NCBI GenBank assembly: GCA_034766995.1
Contig: CM068313.1
Span: 29,573,325 to 29,637,324 of the forward strand
Source of the DNA: Acanthacorydalis orientalis
Taxonomy: Eukaryota > Arthropoda > Insecta > Megaloptera > Corydalidae
Reading direction: 5' to 3'
Length of the DNA: 64,000 nt
Shown here: positions 25,501 to 37,432 of the stretch, piece by piece
Position numbering within the stretch: the first letter of the stretch is position 1
How the letters are laid out: each line of letters starts with the position of its first letter
Notes under the pieces: generated by a model
Databases searched by the model: none
The model's input: only the letters and a program-made list of their open reading frames with translations
What the model was told of the DNA's origin: nothing
Program-made: the position numbers and the translations under genes

Positions 25501-28500
25501 GTCCGTCGAGCCGAGTGATTTTTAGACAATGTCCAAAAATCGTCCATCGAGCCGAGTGATTTTTAGACAATGTCAAAAATTGTCCGTCAGCCGAGTGAAT
25601 TTTAGACAATGTCCAAAAATCGTCCGTCGAGCCGAGTGATTTTGAGACAATGTCCAAAAATCGTCCGTCGAGCCGAGTGATTTTTAGACAATGTCCAAAA
25701 ATCGTCCGTCGAGCCGAGTGATTTTGAGACAATGTCCAAAAATCGTCCGTCGAGCCGAGTGATTTTAGACAATGTCCAAAAATCGTCCGTCGAGCAGAGT
25801 GATTTTTAGACAATGTCCAAAAATCGTCCGTCGAGCCGAGTGATTTTTAGACAATGTCCAAAAATCGTCCGTCGAGCCGAGTGATTTTGAGACAATGTCC
25901 AAAAATCGTCCGTCGAGCCGAGTGATTTTTAGACAATGTCCAAAAATTGTCCATCGAGCCGAGTGATTTTTAGACAATGTCCAAAAATTGTCCGTCAGCC
26001 GAGTGAATTTTAGACAATGTCCAAAAATCGTCCGTCGAGCTGAGTGAATTTTAGACAATGTCCAAAAATCGTCCGTCGACCCGAGTGATTTTTAGACAAT
26101 GTCCAAAAATCGTCCGTCGAGCCGAGTGATTTTTAGACAATGTCCAAAAATCGTCCGTCGAGCCAAGTAATTTTTAGACAATGTCCAACAATCGTCCGTC
26201 GAGCCGAGTGATTTTTAGACAATGTCCAAAAATCGTCCGTCGAGCCGAGTGATTTTAGACAAAGTCCAAAAATCGTCCGTCGAGCAGAGTGATTTTTAGA
26301 CAATGTCCAAAAATCGTCCGTCGAGTCAAGTGATTTTAGACAATGTCCAACAATCGTCCGTCGAGCCGAGTGATTTTTAGACAATGTCCAAAAATCGTCC
26401 GTCGAGCCGAGTGATTTTGAGACAATGTCCAAAAATCGTCCGTCGAGCCGAGTGATTTTAGACAATGTCCAAAAATCGTCCGTCTAGCCAAGTGAGTTTT
26501 AGACAATGTCCAAAAATCGTCCGTCGAGCCGAGTGATTTTTAGACAATGTCCAAAAATTGTCCATCGAGCCGAGTGATTTTTAGACAATGTCCAAAAATT
26601 GTCCGTCAACCGAGTGATTTTAGCTAATGTCCAAAAATCGTCCGTCGAGCCGAGTGATTTTTAGACAATGTCCAAAAATCGTCCATCGAGCCGAGTGATT
26701 TTTAGACAATGTCAAAAATTGTCCGTCAGCCGAGTGAATTTTAGACAATGTCCAAAAATCGTCCGTCGAGCCGAGTGATTTTGAGACAATGTCCAAAAAT
26801 CGTCCGTCGAGCCGAGTGATTTTTAGACAATGTCCAAAAATCGTCCGTCGAGCCGAGTGATTTTGAGACAATGTCCAAAAATCGTCCGTCGAGCCGAGTG
26901 ATTTTAGACAATGTCCAAAAATCGTCCGTCGAGCAGAGTGATTTTTAGACAATGTCCAAAAATCGTCCGTCGAGCCGAGTGATTTTTAGACAATGTCCAA
27001 AAATCGTCCGTCGAGCCGAGTGATTTTGAGACAATGTCCAAAAATCGTCCGTCGAGCCGAGTGATTTTTAGACAATGTCCAAAAATTGTCCATCGAGCCG
27101 AGTGATTTTTAGACAATGTCCAAAAATTGTCCGTCAGCCGAGTGAATTTTAGACAATGTCCAAAAATCGTCCGTCGAGCTGAGTGAATTTTAGACAATGT
27201 CCAAAAATCGTCCGTCGACCCGAGTGATTTTTAGACAATGTCCAAAAATCGTCCGTCGACCCGAGTGATTTTTAGACAATGTCCAAAAATCGTCCGTCGA
27301 GCCGAGTGATTTTTAGACAATGTCCAAAAATCGTCCGTCGAGCCGAGTGATTTTGAGACAATGTCCAAAAATCGTCCGTCGAGCAGAGTGATTTTTAGAC
27401 AATGTCCAAAAATCGTCCGTCGAGTCAAGTGATTTTAGACAATGTCCAACAATCGTCCGTCGAGCCGAGTGATTTTTAGACAATGTCCAAAAATCGTCCG
27501 TCGAGCCGAGTGATTTTGAGACAATGTCCAAAAATCGTCCGTCGAGCCGAGTGATTTTAGACAATGTCCAAAAATCGTCCGTCTAGCCAAGTGAGTTTTA
27601 GACAATGTCCAAAAATCGTCCGTCGAGCCGAGTGATTTTTAGACAATGTCCAAAAATTGTCCATCGAGCCGAGTGATTTTTAGACAATGTCCAAAAATTG
27701 TCCGTCAACCGAGTGATTTTAGCTAATGTCCAAAAATCGTCCGTCGAGCCGAGTGATTTTTAGACAATGTCCAAAAATCGTCCATCGAGCCGAGTGATTT
27801 TTAGACAATGTCAAAAATTGTCCGTCAGCCGAGTGAATTTTAGACAATGTCCAAAAATCGTCCGTCGAGCCGAGTGATTTTGAGACAATGTCCAAAAATC
27901 GTCCGTCGAGCCGAGTGATTTTTAGACAATGTCCAAAAATCGTCCGTCGAGCCGAGTGATTTTGAGACAATGTCCAAAAATCGTCCGTCGAGCCGAGTGA
28001 TTTTAGACAATGTCCAAAAATCGTCCGTCGAGCAGAGTGATTTTTAGACAATGTCCAAAAATCGTCCGTCGAGCCGAGTGATTTTTAGACAATGTCCAAA
28101 AATCGTCCGTCGAGCCGAGTGATTTTGAGACAATGTCCAAAAATCGTCCGTCGAGCCGAGTGATTTTTAGACAATGTCCAAAAATTGTCCATCGAGCCGA
28201 GTGATTTTTAGACAATGTCCAAAAATTGTCCGTCAGCCGAGTGAATTTTAGACAATGTCCAAAAATCGTCCGTCGAGCTGAGTGAATTTTAGACAATGTC
28301 CAAAAATCGTCCGTCGACCCGAGTGATTTTTAGACAATGTCCAAAAATCGTCCGTCGACCCGAGTGATTTTTAGACAATGTCCAAAAATCGTCCGTCGAG
28401 CCGAGTGATTTTTAGACAATGTCCAAAAATCGTCCGTCGAGCCGAGTGATTTTGAGACAATGTCCAAAAATCGTCCGTCGAGCCGAGTGATTTTAGACAA

Positions 28501-29305
28501 TGTCCAAAAATCGTCCGTCGAGCCGAGTGATTTTTAGACAATGTCCAAAAATCGTCCATCGAGCCGAGTGATTTTTAGACAATGTCAAAAATTGTCCGTC
28601 AGCCGAGTGAATTTTAGACAATGTCCAAAAATCGTCCGTCGAGCCGAGTGATTTTGAGACAATGTCCAAAAATCGTCCGTCGAGCCGAGTGATTTTAGAC
28701 AATGTCCAAAAATCGTCCGTCAAGCCGAGTGAATTTTAGACAATGTCCAAAAATCGTCCGTCGAGCCGAGTGATTTTTAGACAATGTCCAAAATTGTCCG
28801 TCGAGCCGAGTGATTTTTAGACAATGTCCAACAATCGTCCGTCGAGCCGAGTGATTTGTAGACAATGTCCAAAAATCGTCCGTCTAGCCAAGTGAGTTTT
28901 AGACAATGTCCAAAAATCGTCCGTCGAGCCAAGTGAGTTTTAGACAATGTCCAAAAATCGTCCGTCGAGCCGAGTGATTTTTAGACAATGTCCAAGAATT
29001 GTCCATCGAGCCGAGTGATTTTTAGACAATGTCCAAAAATTGTCCGTCAACCGAGTGATTTTGAGACAATGTCCAAAAATCGTCCGTCGAGCCGAGTGAT
29101 TTTAGACAATGTCCAAAAATCGTCCGTCGAGCCGAGTGATTTTTAGACAATGTCCAAAAATCGTCCGTCGAGCAGAGTGATTTTTAGACAATGTCCAACA
29201 ATCGTCCGTCGAGCCAAGTAATTTTTAGACAATGTCCAACAATCGTCCGTCGAGCCGAGTGATTTTTAGACAATGTCCAAAAATCGTCCGTCTAGCCAAG
29301 TGAGT
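16541..29305 (+). repeat. 40-41-bp satellite array, left arm (CGTCCGTCGAGCC subfamily)
   Basis: About 315 copies of a 40-41-bp monomer read AGACAATGTCCAAAAATCGT then CCGTCGAGCCGAGTGATTTT (example AGAC starts at 16564, 16605 and 16645). Length alternates because the T run before AGAC varies. Four CpG per monomer stand out against an AT-rich background. Variants (TCTAGCCAAGTGAG, GAGCAGAG, GTCAGCCGAGTGAAT, GTCCAACAATC, GACAAAGTCC) recur in fixed order and define longer periods of about 368, 731 and 1139 bp. Short minus-strand open frames of 62-137 codons restart from the repeated ATGTC-type context and are not genes. This subfamily is absent from the right arm. Confidence 0.96.
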
Positions 29306-29592
29306 TTTAGACATTGTCCAAACATCGTCGTCAGTTCCGAGTCAGTTTTAGACATTGTCAAAAATCGTCGTCAGTTCCGAGTCAACTTTAGACATTGTCC
29401 AAAAATCGTCGTCACATCCGAGTCAATTTTAGACATTGTCCAAAAATCGTCGGCACATCCGAGTCAATTTTAGACATTGTCCAAAAATCATCGTCAGTTC
29501 CGAGTCAGTTTTAGACATTGTCCAAAAATCGTCGACATATCCGAGTCAATTTTAGACATTGTCCAAAAATCATCGTCACATCCTAGTCAATT
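29306..29592 (+). repeat. Inner monomers of the left arm (AGACATTGTCC subfamily)
   Basis: Seven monomers next to the inversion axis switch to AGACATTGTCC with CGTCGTCAGTTCCGAGTCAG or CGTCGTCACATCCGAGTCAA. This subfamily is what fills the right arm in inverted orientation. So the left arm keeps a ~285-bp sample of the sequence that expanded to about 4 kb on the other side. Confidence 0.92.
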
Positions 29593-29631
29593 AGACAAAT
29601 TGACTCGGATGTGACGACGATTTTTGGACAA
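29559..29631. repeat. Inversion axis with 5-nt loop
   Basis: AGTCAATT at 29585-29592 faces AATTGACT at 29598-29605 across the 5-base loop at 29593-29597. The arms continue outward as near-perfect reverse complements (AAATCATCGTCACATCCT against CGGATGTGACGACGATTT), with two mismatches seen in the first 35 bases. From here the orientation of the 40-bp satellite flips. Such a tight axis favours hairpin or cruciform formation and is hard for polymerases. Confidence 0.93.
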
Positions 29632-32600
29632 TGTCTAAAGTTGACTCGGAACTGACGACGATTTTTGACAATGTCTAAAACTAACTCGGAATTGACGACG
29701 ATTTTTGGACAATGTCTAAAACTGACTCGGAACTGACGACGATTTTTGGACAATGTCTAAAATTGACTCGGATGTGACGACGATTTTTGGACAATGTCTA
29801 AAATTGACTCCGATGTGACGACGATTTTTGGATAATGTCTAAAACTGACTCGGATATGTCGACGATTTTTGGACAATGTCTAAAACTGACTCGGATGTGA
29901 CGACGATTTTTGGACAATGTCTAAAACTGACTCGGATATGTCGACGATTTTTGGACAATGTCTAAAATTGACTCGGATGTGACGCCCATTTTTGGACAAT
30001 GTCTAAAATTGACTCGGATATGTCGATGATTTTTGGACAATGTCTAAAACTGACTCGGAACTGACTACGAATTTTTGACAATGTCTAAAATTGACCTGGA
30101 TATGTCGACGATTTTTGGACAATGTCTAAAATTGACTCGGAACTGACGACATATTTTGGACAATGTCTAAAATTGACTCGGATATGTCGACGATTTTTGG
30201 ACAATGTCTAAAATTGATTTGGATATGTCGACGATTTTTGGACAATGTCTAAAATTGACTCGGATATGTCGACGATTTTTGGACAATGTCTAAAACTGAC
30301 TCGGAACTGACGACGAATTTTGGACAATGTCTAAAATTGACCTGGATATTTCGACGATTTTTGGACAATGTCTAAAATTGACTCGGATATGTCGACGATT
30401 TTTGGACAATGTCTAAAACTGACTCGGAACTGACGACGATTTTTGGACAATGTCTAAAAGTACCTCGGAACCGACGACGATTTTTGGACAATGTCTAAAA
30501 TTGACTCGGATGTGACGACGATTTTTGGACAATGTCTAAAATTGACTCCGATGTGACGACAATTTTTGGACAATGTCTAAAATTGACTTGGATAAGTCGA
30601 CGATTTTTGGACAATGTCTAAAATTGACTCGGATATGTCGACGATTTTTGGACAACGTCTAAAATTGACTCGGATTTGACGACGATTTTTGGACAATGTC
30701 TAAAACTGACTCGGATATGTCGACGATTTTTGACAATGTCTAAAACTGACTCGGATGTGACGACGATTTTTGGACAATGTCTAAAACTGACTCGGATATG
30801 TCGACGATTTTTGGACAATGTCTAAAACTGACTCGGAACTGACGACGATTTTTGGACAATGTCTAAAATTGACTCGGATATGTCGACGATTTTTGGACAA
30901 TGTCTAAAATTGACTCGGATATGTCGACGATTTTTGGACAATGTCTAAAACTGACTCGGAAATGACGACGAATTTTGGACAATGTTTAAAATTGACCTGG
31001 ATATGTCGACGATTTTTGGACAATGTCTAAAACTGACTCGGAACTGACGACGAATTTTGGACAATGTCTAAAATTGACTCGGATATGTCGACGATTTTTG
31101 GACAATGTCTAAAATTGACTCGGAACTGACGACATATTTTGGACAATGTCTAAAATTGACTCGGATATGTCGACGATTTTTGGACAATGTCTAAAATTGA
31201 CTCGGACCTGACGACGATTTTGGGACAATGTCTAAAATTGACTCGGATGTGACGACGATTTTTGGACAATGTCTAAAATTGACTCGGATATGTCGACGAT
31301 TTTTGGACAATGTCTAAAACTGACTCGGAACTGACGACGATTTTTGGACAATGTCTAAAACTGACTCGGAACTGACGACTATTTTTGGACAATGTCTAAA
31401 ATTGACTCGGAACTGACGACGATTTTTGGATAATGTCTAAAATTGACTCGGATATGTCGACGATTTTTGGACAATGTCTAAAATTGACACGGAACTGACG
31501 ACGATTTTTGGACAATGTCTAAAATTGACTCGGATGTGACGACGATTTTTGGACAATGTCTAAAATTGACTCGGATATGTCGACGATTTTTTGACAATGT
31601 CTAAAACTGTCTCTGAACTGACGACGATTTTGGGACAATGTCTAAAACTGACTCGGAACTGACGACGATTTTTGGACAATGTCTAAAATTGACTCGGAAC
31701 TGACGACGATTTTTGGATAATGTCTAAAATTGACTCGGATATGTCGACGATTTTTGGACAATGTCTAAAATTGACTCGGATGTGACGACGATTTTTGGAC
31801 AATGTCTAAAACTGACTCGGAAATGTCGACGATTTTTGGACAATGTCTAAAATTGACTCGGATGTGACGCCCATTTTTGGACAATGTCTAAAATTGACTC
31901 GGATATGTCGACGATTTTTGGACAATGTCTAAAATTGATTTGGATATGTCGACGATTTTTGGACAATGTCTAAAATTGACTCGGATATGTCGACGATTTT
32001 TGGACAATGTCTAAAATTGACTCGGATATGTCGACGATTTTTGGACAATGTCTAAAACTGACTCGGAACTGACTACGAATTTTGGACAATGTCTAAAATT
32101 GACCTGGATATGTCGACGATTTTTGGACAATGTCTAAAATTGACTCGGAACTGACGACATATTTTGGACAATGTCTAAAATTGACTCGGATATGTCGACG
32201 ATTTTTGGACAATGTCTAAAATTGATTTGGATATGTCGACGATTTTTGGACAATGTCTAAAATTGACTCGGATATGTCGACGATTTTTGGACAATGTCTA
32301 AAACTGACTCGGAACTGACGACGAATTTTGGACAATGTCTAAAATTGACCTGGATATGTCGACGATTTTTGGACAATGTCTAAAATTGACTCGGATATGT
32401 CGACGATTTTTGGACAATGTCTAAAACTGACTCGGAACTGACGACGATTTTTGGACAATGTCTAAAAGTACATCGGAACCGACGACGATTTTTGGACAAT
32501 GTCTAAAATTGACTCGGATGTGACGACGATTTTTGGACAATGTCTAAAATTGACTTGGATATGTCGACGATTTTTGGACAATGTCTAAAACTGACTCGGA

Positions 32601-33690
32601 ACTGACGACGATTTTTGGACAATGTCTAAAATTGACTCGGATGTGACGACGATTTTTGGACAATGTCTAAAATTGACTCCGATGTGACGACAATTTTTGG
32701 ACAATGTCTAAAATTGACTTGGATAAGTCGACGATTTTTGGACAATGTCTAAAATTGACTCGGATATGTCGACGATTTTTGGACAACGTCTAAAATTGAC
32801 TCGGATTTGACGACGATTTTTGGACAATGTCTAAAACTGACTCGGATATGTCGACGATTTTTGGACAATGTCTAAAACTGACTCGGATGTGACGACGATT
32901 TTTGGACAATGTCTAAAACTGACTCGGATATGTCGACGATTTTTGGACAATGTCTAAAACTGACTCGGATGTGACGACGATTTTTGGACAATGTCTAAAA
33001 TTGACTCGGATATGTCGACGATTTTTGGACAATGTCTAAAATTGACTCGGATATGTCGACGATTTTTGGACAATGTCTAAAACTGACTCGGAACTGACGA
33101 CGAATTTTGGACAATGTCTAAAATTGACTCGGATGTGACGACGATTTTTGGACAATGTCGAAAATTGACTCGGATATGTCGACGATTTTTGGACAATGTC
33201 TAAAACTGACTCGTAACTGACGACGATTTTTGGACAATGTCTAAAATTGACTCGGATGTGACGATGATTTTTGGACAATGTCTAAAATTGACTCGGATAT
33301 GTCGACGATTTTTTGACAATGTCTAAAACTGTCTCTGAACTGACGACGATTTTGGGACAATGTCTAAAATTGACTCGGATATGTCGTCGATTTTTGGACA
33401 ATTTCAAAAATTGACTCGGATATGTCGACGATTTTTGGACAATGTCTAAAATTGACTCGGATATGTCGACGATTTTTGGACAATGTCTAAAATTGACTCG
33501 GATGTGAAGACGATTTTTGGATAATGTCAAAAACTGACTCGGATGTGACAACGATTTTTGGACAATTTCCAAAATTGACTCGGATGTGCCGACGATTTTT
33601 GGACAATGTCTAAAATTAACTCAGATATGACGACGATTTTTGGACAATGTCTAAAACTGACTCGGATGTGACGACGATTTTTGGACATTG
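29598..33690 (-). repeat. 40-41-bp satellite array, right arm (GTCGAC subfamily)
   Basis: About 100 monomers of 41 bp read TTTTTGGACAATGTCTAAAA then TTGACTCGGATATGTCGACGA, the reverse complement orientation of the left arm. Three forms alternate: GGATATGTCGACG, GGATGTGACGACG and GGAACTGACGACG. Many monomers carry a GTCGAC hexamer, so a SalI digest should give a 41-bp ladder. Larger duplications are visible: GACTACGAA at about 30061 and 32070, AAAAGTACCTCGG at 30456 with AAAAGTACATCGG at 32464, and GATAAGTCGACG at 30591 and 32722, offsets of about 2.01-2.13 kb. No coding potential. Confidence 0.95.
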
Positions 33691-34175
33691 TCTAAAATTT
33701 ACTCGGAAATGACGACGATTTTTGGACATTGTCTAAAAATTGACTCGGACATGACGTCGATTTTTGGACATTGTCTAAAATTCATTCGGACATGACGACG
33801 ATTTTTGGACATGGTCTAAAATTCACTCGGACTTGACGACGATTTTTGGACATTGTCTAAAATTCACTCGGACATGATGACGATTTTTGGACATTGTCAA
33901 AAATTCACTCGGACATGACGACGATTTTTGGACATGGTCTAAAATTCACTCGGAAATGACGACGATTTTTGGACATTGTCTAAAAATCACTCGGACATGT
34001 CGACGATTTTTGGACATTGTCTAAAATTCACTCGGATTAAACGACGATTTTTACACAATGTCTAAAAATCACTGCGAATTGACAACAATTTTTGGACATT
34101 GTCTAAAAATCACTCGGATTTGACGACGATTTTTGGACATTGTATAAAAATCACTGGGGTTTGACGACGATTAAT
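33690..34175 (-). repeat. Outer edge monomers of the right 40-bp array
   Basis: Monomers change back to GGACATTGTCTAAAAATCAC types (reverse complement of the left-arm AGACAATGTCC form) with GGACATGACGACG and GGATTTGACGACG. The series ends at GACGACGATTAATGGACATTGC followed by TTGGGAAAAAAGGAG. This matches, in mirror image, the left junction where TTTTTTCCCAAGCAATGTCC joins the pyrimidine tract. Confidence 0.9.
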
Positions 34176-34972
34176 GGACATTGCTTGGGAAAAAAGGAGA
34201 AAACGACGAGGAAAAAATGAGCAAACAACGGGGAAAAAAGGTGAAAATTGTGGAAAAGGAGAAACCGACGAGAGAAAGGAGCTAATTGGAAAAAAAGGAG
34301 AAAACGACGAGAGAAGAAAGGAGAAAATTGGAAAAAAGGAGAAAACGACGAGAGAAAAAAGGAAAAATTTGGGGGGAAATGTGGAAACGGAAATAAAAGG
34401 AGATATTTGGAAAAAGGAGAAAACGACGAGAAGAAAAAGGAAAATTGGGAAAAATGGAGAAAACGACGAGAGGAAAAAAGGAGAAAAAAGAGAAGACAAC
34501 GAGAGAGAAAATGAGAAAATTGGAAAAAGGAGATAACAACGAGAGAAAAATTAGAAATTTGGGAAAAAAGGAGAAAACGAAAAAGAGAAAAGGAGACACT
34601 TGAGAATAAAGGAGAAAACGATGAGAGAAAAAAGGAAAAATTTGGGGGGAAATGTGGAAACGAGAAAAAAATGAGATATTTGGAAAAAGGAGAAAACGAT
34701 GAGAAGAAAAAGGAAAATTGGGAAAAATGGAGAAAACGACGAGAGGAAAAAGGAGAAAAAAGAAGAAGACAACGAGGGAGAAAAGGAAAAATTTGGTAAA
34801 AGGAAAAAACAACGAGAGAAAAAGTAGAAATTTGGGAAAAAAGGAGACAATGAAAAGGAAAAAAGGAGAAACTTGAGAATATAGAAGAAAACGACGAGAG
34901 AAAAAAGGAGATGTTAGGAAAAAGGAGAGAACGACAAGAAAAAAAGGAGAAATTGGGAAAAATGGAGTAACT
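34176..34972 (-). repeat. Purine-rich tract, mirror of the pyrimidine tract
   Basis: This is the reverse complement of roughly 15455-16318. Landmarks occur in reversed order: GAGCAAACAACGGGG at about 34208 (left counterpart near 16270), GGGGGGAAATGTGGAAACG near 34372 and 34645 (left near 16040 and 15770), and GGAGATGTTAGG near 34908 (left near 15510). The match ends at AAAAATGGAGTAACTATAA, after which the 186-bp satellite starts. Long open frames across it are composition artefacts. Confidence 0.93.
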
Positions 34973-34982
34973 ATAATGGAAT

Positions 34983-37432
34983 AACTCAAAAACTCCCCAA
35001 AATCACATTTCTTTGGATTTTGCGGATATGCGGATATAACGGATACGCAAAAATAAAAGTTTTTCTTGCTTAAAATATCCAAAATGTAAAAAAAATGACA
35101 AAAATTTCATACTGTTCGATGCGTATCCTCATGTTCTATATCATAAGATAATAATAAATACCAAAAATAACTCAAAAACCTCCCAAAATTGCAGTTTTTT
35201 GGATTTTGCGGATATGCGGATATAACGGATACGCAAAACTAAAAGTTTTTCTTGCTTAAAATATCCAAAATGTAAAAAAAATGACAAAAATTTCATACTG
35301 TTCGATGCGTATTCTCATGTTCTATATCATAAGATAATAATAAATACCAAAAATAACTCAAAAAACCCCCAAAATCGCATTTCTTTGGATTTTGCGGATA
35401 TGCGGATATGGCGGATACGCAAAAATAAACGTTTTTCTTGCTTAAAATAGCCAAAATGTAAAAAAAATGACAAAAATTTCATACTGTTCGATGCGTATTC
35501 TCATGTTCTATATCATAAGATAATAATAAATACCAAAAATAACTCAAAAACCCCCCAAAATCGCATTTCTTTGGATTTTGCGGATATGCGGATATGGCGG
35601 ATACGCAAAAATAAACGTTTTTCTTGCTTAAAATAGCCAAAATGTAAAAAAAATGACAAAAATTTCATACTGTTCGATGCGTATTCTCATGTTCTATATC
35701 ATAAGATAATAATAAATACCAAAAATAACTCAAAAACCCCCCAAAATCGCATTTCTTTGGATTTTGCGGATATGCGGATATGGCGGATACGGAAAAATAA
35801 ACGTTTTTCTTGCTTAAAATAGCCAAAATGTAAAAAAAATGACAAAAATTTCATACTGTTCGATGCGTATTCTCATGTTCTATATCATAAGATAATAATA
35901 AATACCAAAAATAACTCAAAAACCCCCCAAAATCGCATTTCTTTCGATTTTGCGGATATGCGGATATGGCGGATACGCAAAAATAAACGTTTTTCTTGCT
36001 TAAAATAGCCAAAATGTAAAAAAAATGACAAAAATTTCATACTGTTCGATGCGTATTCTCATGTTCTATATCATAAGATAATAATAAATACCAAAAATAA
36101 CTCAAAAACCCCCCAAAATCGCATTTCTTTGGATTTTGCGGATATGCGGATATGGCGGATACGGAAAAATAAACGTTTTTCTTGCTTAAAATAGCCAAAA
36201 TGTAAAAAAAATGACAAAAATTTCATACTGTTCGATGCGTATTCTCATGTTCTATATCATAAGATAATAATAAATACCAAAAATAACTCAAAAACCCCCC
36301 AAAATCGCATTTCTTTCGATTTTGCGGATATGCGGATATGGCGGATACGGAAAAATAAACGTTTTTCTTGCTTAAAATAGCCAAAATGTAAAAAAAATGA
36401 CAAAAATTTCATACTGTTCGATGCGTATTCTCATGTTCTATATCATAAGATAATAATAAATACCAAAAATAACTCAAAAACCCCCCAAAATCGCATTTCT
36501 TTGGATTTTGCGGATATGCGGATATGGCGGATACGCAAAAATAAACGTTTTTCTTGCTTAAAATAGCCAAAATGTAAAAAAAATGACAAAAATTTCATAC
36601 TGTTCGATGCGTATTCTCATGTTCTATATCATAAGATAATAATAAATACCAAAAATAACTCAAAAACCCCCCAAAATCGCATTTCTTTGGATTTTGCGGA
36701 TATGCGGATATGGCGGATACGCAAAAATAAACGTTTTTCTTGCTTAAAATAGCCAAAATGTAAAAAAAATGACAAAAATTTCATACTGTTCGATGCGTAT
36801 TCTCATGTTCTATATCATAAGATAATAATAAATACCAAAAATAACTCAAAAACCCCCCAAAATCGCATTTCTTTGGATTTTGCGGATATGCGGATATGGC
36901 GGATACGCAAAAATAAACGTTTTTCTTGCTTAAAATAGCCAAAATGTAAAAAAAATGACAAAAATTTCATACTGTTCGATGCGTATTCTCATGTTCTATA
37001 TCATAAGATAATAATAAATACAAAAAATACCTCAAAAACCCCCCAAAATCGCATTTCTTTGGATTTTGCGGATATGCGGATATGGCGGATACGCAAAAAT
37101 AAACGTTTTTCTTGCTTAAAATAGCCAAAATGTAAAAAAAATGACAAAAATTTCATACTGTTCGATGCGTATTCTCATGTTCTATATCATAACATAATAA
37201 TAAATACCAAAAATAACTCAAAAACCCCCCAAAATCGCATTTCTTTGGATTTTGCGGATATGCGGATATGGCGGATACGCAAAAATAAACGTTTTTCTTG
37301 CTTAAAATATCCAAAATGTAAAAAAAATGACAAAAATTTCATACTGTTCGATGCGTATTCTCATGTTCTATATCATAAGATAATAATAAATACCAAAAAT
37401 AACTCAAAAACCCCCAAAAATCGCATTTTTTT
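34983..37432 (+). repeat. 186-bp satellite, direct block 0 (13 monomers)
   Basis: GGATTTTGCGGATATGCGG recurs every 186 bp (35573, 35759, 35945). The monomer holds AACTCAAAAACCCCCC, CGCATTTCTTTGG, three or more GCGGATAT-type units, CGTTTTTCTTGCTTAAAAT, GACAAAAATTTCATACTG, TTCGATGCGTATTCTC and a run of TAATAATAAATACC. The first two monomers differ from the rest (GATATAACGGATACG, AAAGTTTTTC), so this is an array edge. CTTTCGATTTTGCGG and GATACGGAAAAATAAACG variants appear in four consecutive monomers (35.76-36.36 kb). Confidence 0.97.

Noticed and set aside
16603..28723. Repeated minus-strand frames of 62-137 codons with a MSKxHSARRTIFGHCLK-type pattern
   Set aside because: The 40-41-bp monomer is not a multiple of three, so the frame rotates and single-base length variants break it. 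The frames start and stop at satellite motifs, with no upstream signals and no conservation of reading frame over nucleotide change.
16319..34175. CRISPR-like regular short repeats
   Set aside because: There are no unique spacers between the 40-41-bp units; the whole unit repeats head to tail, and the host is eukaryotic.
15455..34972. The large inverted repeat as a simple assembly or foldback artefact
   Set aside because: An artefact would give near-identical arms of equal length. Here the arms have different lengths, different amplified subfamilies and independent substitutions at matched monomers. Raw reads should still be checked at the axis.
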